Assembly (NCBI GenBank): GCA_934217675.1
Contig: CAKQCV010000005.1
Span: 21,263-85,262 of the forward strand
Source: an uncultured Prevotella sp.
GTDB taxonomy: Bacteria > Bacteroidota > Bacteroidia > Bacteroidales > Bacteroidaceae
DNA length: 64,000 nt
Direction: 5' to 3'
Made by a program: the position numbers and the translations under genes. The notes beneath the pieces were generated by a model. The model saw nothing but the letters and a program-made list of their open reading frames with translations. It was not told the DNA's origin and searched no databases. Of the stretch, positions 1-9,188 are shown piece after piece; within the stretch, counting starts at the first letter, position 1, and each line of letters starts with the position of its first letter.

Positions 1-521
1 AGGATATAAGGAATGAAGAAACGATATTTTGCACCCTCCTGCATAAGCTGTAGTCCTTCTGTCCATCCTGGAATAACTTGATTGAGAGGAAATACTGCAG
101 GTTCGCCACGCTGTACACTGCTGTCAAAAACCTGTCCGTTAATAAGGAAGCCCTCATAGTGGCACTTCACTTTGTCTGTAGCTTTTGGTTTCTTTCCGTT
201 ACCCTCTTTCAGAACCATATACTGCAATCCGCTTGGCAGAGTAATAACACCCTCTTTTTTTGCATTTTCTTTCAGGTAAGCTTCTCCCTCAGCCTTTGCC
301 ATCTTTCCCTGCTCGGCACGCTGAGCGTTAATACGCTCCTCCTGCTGGCGGAAATATTCCTGTACGATAGCCTGTGCGTCTTTATGAGGAACTTTCAGTT
401 CATTTCCGTTGATAACATCTTTGATTGCTGTTGCGAAATCATCAATATTCAGGTCTGATGCGCCCATCTGAGCCAATTGCTGACCAATGCCCAAACCAAG
501 GGCGTAGCTAACTTTGTCCAT
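1..521 (-). CDS. FKBP-type peptidyl-prolyl cis-trans isomerase (3' end cut by window)
   Basis: Reading the minus strand from the ATG at 521 gives 173 codons with no stop before the window edge. The first ~75 residues form a helical, charged Mip/FklB-type dimerisation region (start MDKVSYALGLGIGQQLAQMG). From about residue 90 there is an FKBP fold with recognisable active-site segments HYEGFLINGQVFDSS, VIPGWTEGLQLM and FFIPY. The family catalyses proline isomerisation during protein folding. No signal peptide is visible, so a cytoplasmic location is inferred. The missing part should be only the last few dozen residues. A minus-strand TAACTTTG box lies at 608-615, giving a leader of roughly 80 nt, though no clear -33 TTTG sits at the right distance. 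Confidence 0.9.
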   Translation of the reverse strand, partial: MDKVSYALGLGIGQQLAQMGASDLNIDDFATAIKDVINGNELKVPHKDAQAIVQEYFRQQEERINAQRAEQGKMAKAEGEAYLKENAKKEGVITLPSGLQYMVLKEGNGKKPKATDKVKCHYEGFLINGQVFDSSVQRGEPAVFPLNQVIPGWTEGLQLMQEGAKYRFFIPYI

Positions 522-774
522 TTACTTGTCTTTATGTATAAATAATATAACTAATACTTTTTAAATAAATTTGCAGAATACGATACATGTATTCAAACAA
601 AAGCGCACAAAGTTACTACTTTTATCTGACTAAGTGCACAGTATTAAAGAAAAAACGCTAATTTTGTGCATTGTTAAAGTATTTTCCGGTAAAAAAATCA
701 CGATTATGCAATAACAATATTACACGGTATATATTATATATGCATAAGAGAATTAGTATAAAAAGTTGAAAGAC

Positions 775-1476
775 ATGAAGAAAATAGTAGTGCTTACAGG
801 TGCGGGGATGTCTGCCGAAAGTGGATTGAGTACATTCCGCGATGCTGACGGCCTTTGGGAAAATTACCCCGTGAGCCGTGTTGCCACCCATGAAGGATGG
901 GAGGCAGACCCTTATTATGTTAATGACTTCTACAATATGCTCCGTGGAAAACTCGTTGCTGCAAAGCCTAACCGGGGACATGAACTGGTGGCAGAGTTGC
1001 AAAATAAGTATAATGTATGCGTGGTTACACAGAATGTGGATAACTTGCACGAGATGGCAGGATCAAAAAATGTTATACATCTTCACGGAGAACTGATGAA
1101 AGTGTGCTCATCAAGAGACCCTTACAATCCTCATTTCATAAAAACCCTTACATCTCAAAAACTTACTGTGGAACATGGAGAAAAAGCTGGCGACGGCTCA
1201 TTGTTGCGCCCGTTTATAGTTTTCTTTGGAGAAAGTGTGCCTATGATAGAGCCAGCGATAGAAGAGGTTCAGACTGCTGATATATTTATTATAATAGGTA
1301 CGTCACTTAATGTATATCCTGCAGCAGGGCTGATTGAATACGTGAAACCAGGCACGCCAGTTTTTCTTATTGATCCGAAACCTACTCGCGCTGGAGGACC
1401 CCACAACATTCACCAAATCGTGAAAGGGGCATCTGCAGGAATGGAAGAACTAACAAAGATACTATTAAAAGAATAG
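775..1476 (+). CDS. cobB: Sir2-family NAD-dependent protein deacylase (sirtuin)
   Basis: Removes acyl groups from lysines using NAD+. The ATG at 775 is preferred over the upstream in-frame TTG at 766 because it starts directly on the Rossmann strand (MKKIVVLTGAGMSAESGLST), giving 233 aa. Visible motifs are GAGMSAESG and FRDADGLWE (NAD binding), TQNVDNLH, catalytic His in HLHGEL and GTSLNVYPAAGL. The four zinc-binding cysteines of most sirtuins are absent; only one Cys lies in the small domain. The class III acyl-specificity pair (Tyr and Arg three residues apart in E. coli CobB) appears here as Y53-N-M-L-R57, so the Arg is shifted by one. Deacetylation is the safest role and desuccinylation is uncertain. 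The OPT transporter follows 24 bp downstream, probably cotranscribed. Confidence 0.9.
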   Translation: MKKIVVLTGAGMSAESGLSTFRDADGLWENYPVSRVATHEGWEADPYYVNDFYNMLRGKLVAAKPNRGHELVAELQNKYNVCVVTQNVDNLHEMAGSKNVIHLHGELMKVCSSRDPYNPHFIKTLTSQKLTVEHGEKAGDGSLLRPFIVFFGESVPMIEPAIEEVQTADIFIIIGTSLNVYPAAGLIEYVKPGTPVFLIDPKPTRAGGPHNIHQIVKGASAGMEELTKILLKE

Positions 1477-1500
1477 GAAATAATAAAAACAAAAATATAA

Positions 1501-3486
1501 ATGGAAAAAAACGAAAACATGCAATTGCCCGAAAATGCTTTTCGGGAGTTGAAGAACGGAGAGAGCTATGAGCCGATAATGAGTCCGAAAAAGGTTTATC
1601 CAGAGGTAAATCTATGGTCTGTAACTTGGGGTATACTCATGACGATGCTCTTCTCTGCTGCCGCTGCTTATCTCGGACTGAAAGTTGGACAGGTATTTGA
1701 AGCTGCTATTCCTATTGCCATCATTGCAGTGGGAGTATCAACAGCATCCAAGCGAAATAAGGCTCTTGGAGAAAATGTTATCATACAAAGTATCGGAGCC
1801 TGTTCTGGGGCAGTGGTGGCAGGTGCTATTTTTACCCTACCTGCGATATATATACTACAGGCTAAGTATCCGGAGATGAGCGTATCGTTCTTTAAGATAT
1901 TCCTCAGTTCGCTACTTGGCGGTATCATCGGTATTTTGTTTCTTATACCATTCCGCAAATACTTTGTCAGCGATATGCACGGAAAATATCCTTTCCCGGA
2001 AGCTACAGCTACAACACAGGTACTCGTGTCTGGAGCAAAAGGCGGTAGTCAGGCAAAGCCGTTGCTGCTTGCCGGTATTGTTGGAGGATTGTATGATTTT
2101 GTCGTTGCAACATTCGGATGGTGGAACGAAAATTTTACAACACGTGTAATCAGTATTGGCGAAACTCTTGCCGACAAGGCTAAACTTGTGTTTAAAGTAA
2201 ACACTGGTGCTGCGGTATTCGGTCTTGGATATATTGTCGGTCTAAAATACGCTTTCATCATAACACTTGGCTCACTCGCTGTATGGTGGGTTCTTGTGCC
2301 GGGAATGTCAATAATATTCCACGACCAAGTGTTGAACCTATGGAATCCGGAATTGACACAAGCCGTGGGAAGCATGAGTCCTGAAGAGATATTCAAGTAT
2401 TATGGCAAGAGTATCGGTATTGGAGGAATTGCTATGGCTGGTATCATTGGTATTATTAAGAGTTGGGGCATTATTAAGGGTGCTGTTTCTCTTGCAGCAA
2501 AGGAAATGAAAGGAAAAGGTGGTGCCGAAGCAGATGTGCCACGCACCCAGCGTGACATATCTTTCAAGATTATCGCTGTAGGTTCTATTGTTACTATACT
2601 TGTAACCTTTGGATTCTTCTTGTTCGGAGTTATGGACGGAAACTTGCTCTTTGCAGTAGTCGGTATTCTACTTGTTGCCATAATTGCTTTTCTCTTTACA
2701 ACTGTGGCTGCCAATGCGATAGCTATCGTTGGAAGCAATCCTGTATCAGGAATGACACTTATGACCCTCATTCTTGCATCTGTTGTAATGGTTGCCGTAG
2801 GACTGAGAGGCACAGGAGGTATGGTTGCTGCACTAATTATGGGCGGTGTGGTTTGTACGGCTCTGTCTATGGCAGGAGCATTCATCACCGACCTGAAAAT
2901 TGGCTACTGGTTGGGTACAACACCTAAGAAGCAGGAAACTTGGAAATTCCTTGGCACTCTTGTTTCTGCAGCAACAGTAGGTGGAGTTATGATGTTGCTC
3001 AATGATACCTATGGCTTTGCCAGCGGACAGCTTGCAGCACCTCAGGCTAATGCCATGGCTGCAGTTATTGACCCGCTTATGAATGGTGTGCGCGCTCCGT
3101 GGGAGCTGTATGGATTAGGAGCATTGATAGCAATAATTCTCACATATTTCAAAATTCCAGCACTTGCTTTCGCTCTCGGAATGTTCATTCCTCTTGAACT
3201 TAACACCCCATTGCTCGTTGGTGGTGCAATAAATTGGTTCGTCACAACTCGCTCAAAGAATGCAGAGACAAACAAGGCACGTGGCGAGAAAGGAACACTT
3301 ATTGCAAGTGGATTTATTGCCGGTGGTGCTTTAATGGGAGTTGTAAGTGCTTTACTGAGATTCTCTGGAATACAATTTGATTACGAGGCTTGGTGGAACA
3401 ACGCATGGTCAGAAATTTTGTCTCTTGTTGCTTATGCTTTGCTCATTATTTATTTTATATGGGCAACAAAAGTAAAAGACAAATAA
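1501..3486 (+). CDS. OPT-family oligopeptide/metal-chelate transporter
   Basis: A 661-residue very hydrophobic inner-membrane protein with about 14-16 predicted membrane segments and a short charged N-terminus. The start region (PEVNLWSVTWGILMT followed by SAAAAYLGLKVGQVFEAAIP) and internal NPVSGMT are typical of bacterial OPT/YSL-like carriers, which import small peptides or metal chelates by proton coupling. Full length for the bacterial family. ATG at 1501 is 24 bp after the sirtuin stop with no promoter-like sequence between, so an operon is likely; functional linkage is not obvious. The substrate cannot be read from sequence. A perfect 15-bp inverted repeat lies 75 bp past the stop. Confidence 0.9.
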   Translation: MEKNENMQLPENAFRELKNGESYEPIMSPKKVYPEVNLWSVTWGILMTMLFSAAAAYLGLKVGQVFEAAIPIAIIAVGVSTASKRNKALGENVIIQSIGACSGAVVAGAIFTLPAIYILQAKYPEMSVSFFKIFLSSLLGGIIGILFLIPFRKYFVSDMHGKYPFPEATATTQVLVSGAKGGSQAKPLLLAGIVGGLYDFVVATFGWWNENFTTRVISIGETLADKAKLVFKVNTGAAVFGLGYIVGLKYAFIITLGSLAVWWVLVPGMSIIFHDQVLNLWNPELTQAVGSMSPEEIFKYYGKSIGIGGIAMAGIIGIIKSWGIIKGAVSLAAKEMKGKGGAEADVPRTQRDISFKIIAVGSIVTILVTFGFFLFGVMDGNLLFAVVGILLVAIIAFLFTTVAANAIAIVGSNPVSGMTLMTLILASVVMVAVGLRGTGGMVAALIMGGVVCTALSMAGAFITDLKIGYWLGTTPKKQETWKFLGTLVSAATVGGVMMLLNDTYGFASGQLAAPQANAMAAVIDPLMNGVRAPWELYGLGALIAIILTYFKIPALAFALGMFIPLELNTPLLVGGAINWFVTTRSKNAETNKARGEKGTLIASGFIAGGALMGVVSALLRFSGIQFDYEAWWNNAWSEILSLVAYALLIIYFIWATKVKDK

Positions 3487-3910
3487 AAATGTACTATAAA
3501 GCTGAAGATGAATAATCTTTATAAGCACAAGGAATTCAAGTTTTTTACTTAACAACAACAGTTATTTCAGATTTGCACTTTTTCGCAAATCTGAAATAAT
3601 TGTACAATAAAGTCTTAACCTACAACTTACTGCTAATTTGAGCAGTAGACCATAACGAAACAGAATTTAATACATAAAAGCACATGGAATTTTGTCAACA
3701 TTTAGCAAAATAGAACACTATTATGAAAGAATAGAAGTATAAAAAATTCATCGTAAAGAACCTTTTTTATAAGATTTGGAGTAACTTTGCACTTTGTTAT
3801 TTATTTTTTGTTCAGTTGCCAATTTTTGTTTATAAAGCTATTTATTGAGAAATAATTATTGTATACGATTCAGGAAACAGGCAACATGACAGTTATTAAA
3901 AATTAAAATT
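3487..3910. other. Intergenic region with promoter box for the downstream exported protein
   Basis: 424 bp without a gene. It contains the 3562-3599 inverted repeat and, at 3782-3789, a TAACTTTG -7 box that would start a ~115-nt leader for the exported protein at 3911. No TTTG lies at the usual distance upstream, so promoter strength is uncertain. Otherwise AT-rich with nothing recognisable. Confidence 0.6.
3562..3599. repeat. Perfect 15-bp inverted repeat (hairpin)
   Basis: Left arm 3562-3576 and right arm 3585-3599 are exact reverse complements, separated by 8 nt. The hairpin lies 75 bp after the OPT stop. It is not followed by a T-run, so it is either a non-canonical terminator/processing element for the upstream operon or a regulatory palindrome. 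Confidence 0.8.
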
Positions 3911-6292
3911 ATGAAGAAAAATTACGCTCTATTGTTATTGAGTGCTGCTGCGCTAACAGCAAATGCACAGCAGATTGACGGTGACTTTGACGCAACATGG
4001 GAGGATTGCATTCCCTATGACAGCAAAGGAGGAACAAATGCTTTTGGAACACAGCCACAGGGATGGCACGTATCTAATGTTTTCGTAAATAAATATGTTG
4101 CAAAATGCCAGATAGCTACATCAGTTACAGGTAGCAACGGGGAAGGACAAGCTGTTAAACTCACAAATGGTGATTTGTTTACTAATGGAATACCTGCTTA
4201 TCTTACTCTCGGAACTCCTTATGCTACAGCAGAAGGTCTTACTGCAACAAATCCTGACGGAGGAACTTTTGGAGGAAAGAGCTTTACATATCATCCTGAT
4301 GCCATAAGCTTCGATTACCAGAGAGACAACTCTAAAGGCGATGAAAATGCTATCGTTGTGGCTTATCTGTGGAATGGAACATGGTCGCAAGCTAATGTGC
4401 CTGCAAATACGGTATTAAGCGGTTCTGCCAACAAAATAACGATGGAGAACCGTGAACGTAACATTCTGAATATCCCAACAGCTACGGGAGGTGATGTGAC
4501 TACTACTGAGGGGGCAACCCTTGTGGCTGTAGTAAACGACACTATAAAGGAAAGTACAAACAACGAGTGGGTAAACAAGACTGTTGAGTTCAAGTATAAT
4601 GATGCATCTGCAAAGGTTGAGAACATCAATGTCATTTTCTCGGCAAACGATTATTTTGCTGACCGCACTTCTATCGTTAAAGGAAACTCTCTTAGCGTAG
4701 ATAATGTGAAACTCGTCTACTATCATGCTCTATCTTCTCTAACTGCTACTGATAACGATGGTAATGACGTTGAGTTGGATTTCAATCCAGAAACACTTAA
4801 TTATACCGTAAACTCTACTTTTGATGAGTATTGGACGGAGGTGAAATACACCAAAAAAGGTGTTGGTGCAACTGTTGATGCAGAATATAACGCTGAAACT
4901 GCACAGTATATAATTACTGTGAAAGGTGAGGATTATGACGAGAATACAAATCCTGATGCTGTAACGGTATATACTATACAATACCAAAAGGCAGCTCCTA
5001 CCCTATCATCACTAATTGTGGCAGGACATGAATTCATGTCAGCTGGTTCCACTAACACAGAATTTACAGCAACAGGAAAATGCTATGCCGATGAGATTTC
5101 ATATACGGCTTCTTCTGAGAATGCAAAGGTAGAGGCTGATTATGACGAGGCATCACAGATTCTTACCGTTAACGTAAGCGAACAAGGTGCACCATCAACA
5201 GTATATACTATAACATTTGAAGGCAAACAGAATAATTTCTTCTACCAAGTTCCTAACTCAAGCTTTGAGGATTGGACTGACAACAGTGATGGCAGCAATG
5301 CCAAGCTCGCAAAGGGATGGAATTCATTTGATACTGCGTGTGGACTATATTCTACATTTGCCTCAATGTCGCCAATGCCTGAAAAGATTGATGGATATAA
5401 GGGTTATGGCGTGCGTATCTCATCCAAAGACCTTTGGGTTGCATATGCTAACGGAAATCTAACAACTGGTAAAATCAGTATGGGAAGCTATGAGCCTACT
5501 GATGCAACAAACTTTAATTTCACCGACCGTACCGATGTGAACAGCAATTTGCGTGCAGCTGGTTTACCTGATGCTTTTGAAGTTTATGCTCGTTTCACTC
5601 CTGGAACATTGAAGAATGGCGTAGACGCTAATCTACAAGGACGTGTGCAGGTTATTATGCATACAGACGCACCTTATCATGATCCAGAATTACCAGAGTT
5701 GGCTGACAAGAAAGACGCTTCTGCTTTTGTTCTGATTCCTCCAACAGAAGAATGGACAAAATTCACAGGTGAATTCAAGTATGAAAGCAATACTATTGAT
5801 GCTGATGTAGACCATTATTACTTGGTGTCTGCCACAACAAACCCTGTTCCTGGAGCATCAAAGGATGATAAACTGGATCTTGACGAATTACGCTTCATTT
5901 ACTACAATACTTTGGCAGATATCAGCTTTAACGGAAAGACTATTGAAGGTTTTGACCCTAATAAATTCGAGTATGCTATAGACGAAGACATAGAAGATGC
6001 AGAGTATTTATTTGATATAAAACCTGCTGGCTTTGGTGCAAGCACATATACTGAAATAAACCACGAGACAGGTATTGTAACAATTTATGTTGCAGGCAAT
6101 AATATAGAGGAGGATCCTTCTAACAAGAATATCTATACTGTTAAATTTAAAAAGTCTACAACTGGCATTGACACAATTTCTGCCGATAAGGCTGCTAACC
6201 ATAAGGTTTATACTCTTAATGGAGTTCGTGTAAACGGTAAGCCTGCTGCAGGAATATATATAGTTGACGGAAAGAAGATGACTGTAAAGTAA
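3911..6292 (+). CDS. Large exported protein with PCMD-like modules and C-terminal sorting-like tag
   Basis: 793 aa. Signal peptide at residues 1-19 (MKKNYALLLLSAAALTANAQ). Two jelly-roll-like segments (roughly residues 20-270 and 455-665) begin with aromatic/Gly-rich patterns resembling the putative carbohydrate-metabolism domain seen in Bacteroidetes surface proteins (for example PNSSFEDWTDNSDG). Between and after them are cadherin-like beta-sandwich stretches (residues ~272-450 and ~670-745) with the repeated pattern LSSLTATDNDG..L.FNPETLNYTV and VYTIQY. The last ~45 residues (VYTLNGVRVNG..AAGIYIVDGKKMTVK) match the short tag shared with other exported proteins here. Likely cell surface, possibly glycan related; the function is not known. 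Monocistronic, with a strong terminator downstream. Confidence 0.8.
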   Translation: MKKNYALLLLSAAALTANAQQIDGDFDATWEDCIPYDSKGGTNAFGTQPQGWHVSNVFVNKYVAKCQIATSVTGSNGEGQAVKLTNGDLFTNGIPAYLTLGTPYATAEGLTATNPDGGTFGGKSFTYHPDAISFDYQRDNSKGDENAIVVAYLWNGTWSQANVPANTVLSGSANKITMENRERNILNIPTATGGDVTTTEGATLVAVVNDTIKESTNNEWVNKTVEFKYNDASAKVENINVIFSANDYFADRTSIVKGNSLSVDNVKLVYYHALSSLTATDNDGNDVELDFNPETLNYTVNSTFDEYWTEVKYTKKGVGATVDAEYNAETAQYIITVKGEDYDENTNPDAVTVYTIQYQKAAPTLSSLIVAGHEFMSAGSTNTEFTATGKCYADEISYTASSENAKVEADYDEASQILTVNVSEQGAPSTVYTITFEGKQNNFFYQVPNSSFEDWTDNSDGSNAKLAKGWNSFDTACGLYSTFASMSPMPEKIDGYKGYGVRISSKDLWVAYANGNLTTGKISMGSYEPTDATNFNFTDRTDVNSNLRAAGLPDAFEVYARFTPGTLKNGVDANLQGRVQVIMHTDAPYHDPELPELADKKDASAFVLIPPTEEWTKFTGEFKYESNTIDADVDHYYLVSATTNPVPGASKDDKLDLDELRFIYYNTLADISFNGKTIEGFDPNKFEYAIDEDIEDAEYLFDIKPAGFGASTYTEINHETGIVTIYVAGNNIEEDPSNKNIYTVKFKKSTTGIDTISADKAANHKVYTLNGVRVNGKPAAGIYIVDGKKMTVK

Positions 6293-6316
6293 TTACAGTT
6301 TCTATAAGATAAACAT

Positions 6317-6358
6317 AAGAAATGGTATTTCCTTTTAATTTGGAAATACCATTTCTTA
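6317..6358. terminator. Strong intrinsic terminator after the exported protein
   Basis: Perfect 16-bp stem (6317-6332 with 6342-6357), 9-nt loop, followed by ATTTTAT. It lies 24 bp past the stop at 6292. Confidence 0.85.
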
Positions 6359-6513
6359 TTTTATAATACATCTATATAATCTTTATAGTTCAATAAAGCT
6401 ACACATATAAAAGTAAAATTCATTCTGAATATGGATTGATAAAATCCATAATGGAATAAAAAAAAACCGCAGAACATTTGTATCTTTGAACAACCACAAA
6501 CAAAACTACAGAT

Positions 6514-6624
6514 ATGAACAGCAAAACAGGAGTATTTTACTTTAACATATATTCACAAAATTCATACCACTTTGCGCCACTTGCGCCACTTGCGCCATTG
6601 CGCCAAATTAGTAAAACAGTATAA
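6514..6624 (+). CDS. Possible 36-residue peptide encoded into an inverted-repeat arm
   Basis: ATG at 6514 opens 36 codons ending in TAA at 6622-6624. A TATCTTTG -7 box lies 25 bp upstream at 6481-6488, a usual distance for this phylum, but no TTTG is found at -33 and no ribosome site is evident. The peptide begins MNSKTGVFYFNIYSQN and ends with a tandem Ala-Pro-Leu run (FAPLAPLAPLR) because the arm repeats a GCGCCACTT unit. It could be a leader peptide coupling translation to hairpin formation, or a chance ORF. No homology is recognised. Confidence 0.3.
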   Translation: MNSKTGVFYFNIYSQNSYHFAPLAPLAPLRQISKTV

Positions 6625-6689
6625 AAACACTATATTTTAGCTATTTGGCTATTTTGGCGCAATGGCGCAAGTGGCGCAAGTGACGCAAA
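6571..6689. repeat. Long 37-bp inverted repeat built of GCGCCACTT units
   Basis: Left arm 6571-6607 and right arm 6653-6689 match as reverse complements at 36 of 37 positions, with a 45-nt AT-rich spacer. Each arm is itself a tandem array of about four GCGCCA(CTT) units, so register-shifted pairings are also possible. In RNA this would form a very stable hairpin. No flanking target-site duplication or transposase is visible. Confidence 0.85.
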
Positions 6690-6993
6690 TTTTGTATAAA
6701 TAAGTTAAAAGCCAACAAATAGGAAACAGTATTTAAAATAGTATATGTTTGTAGTATCTACAACCTGACAGATAGCACTCTGGAAAAAAGATGGTAGATT
6801 TTAAACATATAGCCAACGTTTTCGGTGGCTTGACATTACGGATTATGCGTGTAAAGCCACCGCTTCAAGACACCTTCAAAGTACTTAACAAAAAACTATA
6901 CTCCAATACAACAATAAGGTCGTCATACTACAGGCAAAGAACAATAAACCTGCCCATACCAAAGAGTTGCTGTATTATTCACAGAGTTATTAC

Positions 6994-7034
6994 TTCTTTC
7001 CCCTCCTCCTTATAGTAACGGGGGAGGGGAAGAA
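6994..7034. repeat. C/G-rich hairpin
   Basis: TTCTT plus CCCCTCC (6994-7006, one bulged T) pairs with GGAGGGG plus AAGAA (7023-7034). It stands out in AT-rich DNA and may terminate transcription in either direction. Confidence 0.6.
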
Positions 7035-7132
7035 TTTAATCAAAAAAATTGAGTTTATAATTTTTCATCATTCCAAGAAACGGAAGGACTAAAAGTTAGA
7101 CATCCGGGGTTAGCCGAATACAAACCAATATA

Positions 7133-8950
7133 CTATAATGATATTTTTATTGCTTTATCTGCAAATCTAACGACATACGTTCCAGACTGTGGCAAAGCTA
7201 TATCACTATCGTTTGTTTGAAGAACCAAATTTCCAAGCATGTCAAACACTACAACTTTGCCTCCATTATATCCAGGAATGATTTTACCATTTACAGTAAG
7301 TACATTATCTGAATGCTTTTCAAGAGTTATATTTGTTGTACCTTCTTCTTTAATTGTTTTGAAGTTTTTCCAAATATTTGCTTCACTGTATACTGTAGTG
7401 CAACCTTTTGGTACATAGAGAGTACAAGCATCATAATCAATACGCCAGAATGTATATTTGTCAATTTCCAAAGGCTCAGTCAATCTACAATATATTTCCT
7501 TAATGTTGGCATCCATAAAGAACACATCATCACCAAACTCTGTCACCCCATTGCCAATTGTAACATTCTCAAGGTTTTCACAATTTTTGAAAGCACCATC
7601 TCCAACAGTAACAACATTGTCAGAAATAACAAGCTTACGTAATTTAGAGTTTGTTATAGCGCAATTTTCTGCTAACTCTGTAACAGATGTAGGCACAGTG
7701 TATTCTTCGGTATTTGCAGGTGGCAAGAACAATAAGGTTGATTTGTCTTTATCATATAATACTCCATCTATAGATGAGTATAACTCATTTTCATCACTTA
7801 TATTAATTTTTTCCAAAGAATCGCAGAACTTGAAGGCATCTGCTCCTAAAGCTTCAAAATCTGCTCCCAATGTTATCTCTTTCAAATTTTCGCAACTGAA
7901 AAAAGCATTGTCACCAATCTCTGTCAATGAATTTGGAATACTTAAAGATTTAAGATTTTCGTCATAACAAAATGCCTCTTCCCCAATACGCACAACACCT
8001 TCCGGAATGTCCAATGTTTGTAAATTGGTACAACTGCTGAACATACCATCAGAAATTTCTGTGATATTTTTTGATAAAGTCACATCAGTAAGCGACTCAC
8101 ATCCATCAAAGGCAGAAGCCTCTATACTATTTACACTGTTAGGAATAACAAGCTTCTGTAATGACGAGCAACCTGAGAAAGCATTTTCTGTGATAGTCTG
8201 AACACCATCAGATATTGTCAAGTCTGTAAGACTGGAATTACCAGAGAATGTGAACCAGCCTATTGTCTTTACTGTAGAAGGAATAAATGCCTTTGTCATA
8301 GAAGAACATCCATAAAAGGCATAATCGTTAAGTGACTCTAATCCCTCAGGAAGAATTGCCTCTTTCAGAGCCTCACAACTTTTAAATGCATATCCATCAA
8401 TAGTTTTCAGTCCTTTGCCGAATTTTACATTCTCCAAACTTGAGCAAACTTCAAAAGCAGCTTGGTTAATATAGGTAACATTATCAGGAATATCAAATTC
8501 TGTAATTCCATTGCAGTCACCAACTGCAAGATAACCGATTGAAACTGTTGATGTTGGTATTTTAATAGTTTTTAGTTGGTTAGCATTATAAAACATGTAG
8601 TCACCAAGAACATTATCTTGAGTCGTTGCCGTATAATAATATGGTTCACCTCCAGCAACAATATCTGCACCAGACATATCTATATTCTGCAGATTGTTTC
8701 CACTAACATAGTCACCGTTTTCATCAAGTCCAGCCATACGTCTTATTAACTTTATGTCTGTACTATTCAACTTTCCTGTTACAGTCAATGTCGTTACATT
8801 ACTTATTTGCTCGCTTGTCAATAACGTTGACAATGAACCAGCCGTCTCAACATTAACAGTAAGTTTTGTCTCTTGTGCTCCTACCGTGATAAACGACGCC
8901 GAAGCAATCACTGCTGTGCAGATTGATTTAGTAAAGATACTCATCTTCAT
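7133..8950 (-). CDS. BspA-like leucine-rich-repeat surface protein
   Basis: 605 aa from the ATG at 8950 (MKMSIFTKSICTAVIASASF), which gives a normal signal peptide ending near VGAQ. The in-frame ATG at 9016 would add a hydrophilic stretch and sits only ~20 bp from the TAACTTTG box at 9035-9042 (minus strand), so it is less likely. Residues ~100-500 are a run of ~23-residue Treponema pallidum-type (LRR_5) repeats with the pattern L..I.IP..V..IG..AF..C.SL. The last ~65 residues resemble a Bacteroidetes C-terminal sorting domain (VVVFDMLGNLV..SGTYVVRFADKAIKI). Family members are surface proteins involved in binding host or bacterial partners. Monocistronic; the neighbouring minus gene is a TPR sensor-like protein. 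Confidence 0.85.
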   Translation of the reverse strand: MKMSIFTKSICTAVIASASFITVGAQETKLTVNVETAGSLSTLLTSEQISNVTTLTVTGKLNSTDIKLIRRMAGLDENGDYVSGNNLQNIDMSGADIVAGGEPYYYTATTQDNVLGDYMFYNANQLKTIKIPTSTVSIGYLAVGDCNGITEFDIPDNVTYINQAAFEVCSSLENVKFGKGLKTIDGYAFKSCEALKEAILPEGLESLNDYAFYGCSSMTKAFIPSTVKTIGWFTFSGNSSLTDLTISDGVQTITENAFSGCSSLQKLVIPNSVNSIEASAFDGCESLTDVTLSKNITEISDGMFSSCTNLQTLDIPEGVVRIGEEAFCYDENLKSLSIPNSLTEIGDNAFFSCENLKEITLGADFEALGADAFKFCDSLEKINISDENELYSSIDGVLYDKDKSTLLFLPPANTEEYTVPTSVTELAENCAITNSKLRKLVISDNVVTVGDGAFKNCENLENVTIGNGVTEFGDDVFFMDANIKEIYCRLTEPLEIDKYTFWRIDYDACTLYVPKGCTTVYSEANIWKNFKTIKEEGTTNITLEKHSDNVLTVNGKIIPGYNGGKVVVFDMLGNLVLQTNDSDIALPQSGTYVVRFADKAIKISL

Positions 8951-9188
8951 ATTTGTGTTGCAGTTCATCTTATGCGCCAAATGAACTCTGTAAAACACCA
9001 TTGGTGCGCATACCATAACTTGTCTTTATGGTGGCAAAGTTATAGTATTTTTATCAAATAAGAATTAAATTATAACCTGTATAATGTGGACACACCGGAA
9101 ATCTGAATTTAGCCGTAACACCCTGAATATCAAAGGCAAATATACTTATTTGTCTTTTTTATATTGTGGACAAGTATATAATGATATA

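Larger units (their letters stand above)
6293..7132. other. 840-bp hairpin-rich intergenic region
   Basis: Holds a strong terminator (6317-6358), a TATCTTTG box followed by a 36-codon ORF (6514-6624), the 37-bp inverted repeat (6571-6689), a 9-bp inverted repeat (6823-6831 with 6854-6862), and a G/C-rich hairpin (6994-7034). A 74-codon plus ORF at 6791-7015 runs through the last two and looks non-coding. No transposase remnant is recognisable. Confidence 0.6.

Noticed and set aside
2400..2888. 162-codon minus ORF inside the OPT gene
   Set aside because: Shadow ORF opposite a hydrophobic transporter; no domain.
6791..7015. 74-codon plus-strand ORF
   Set aside because: It crosses two hairpins, has no domain, no promoter nearby and an atypical composition; probably chance.
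7458..7967. 169-codon ORF opposite the LRR gene
   Set aside because: Shadow of the repetitive LRR coding sequence on the other strand.
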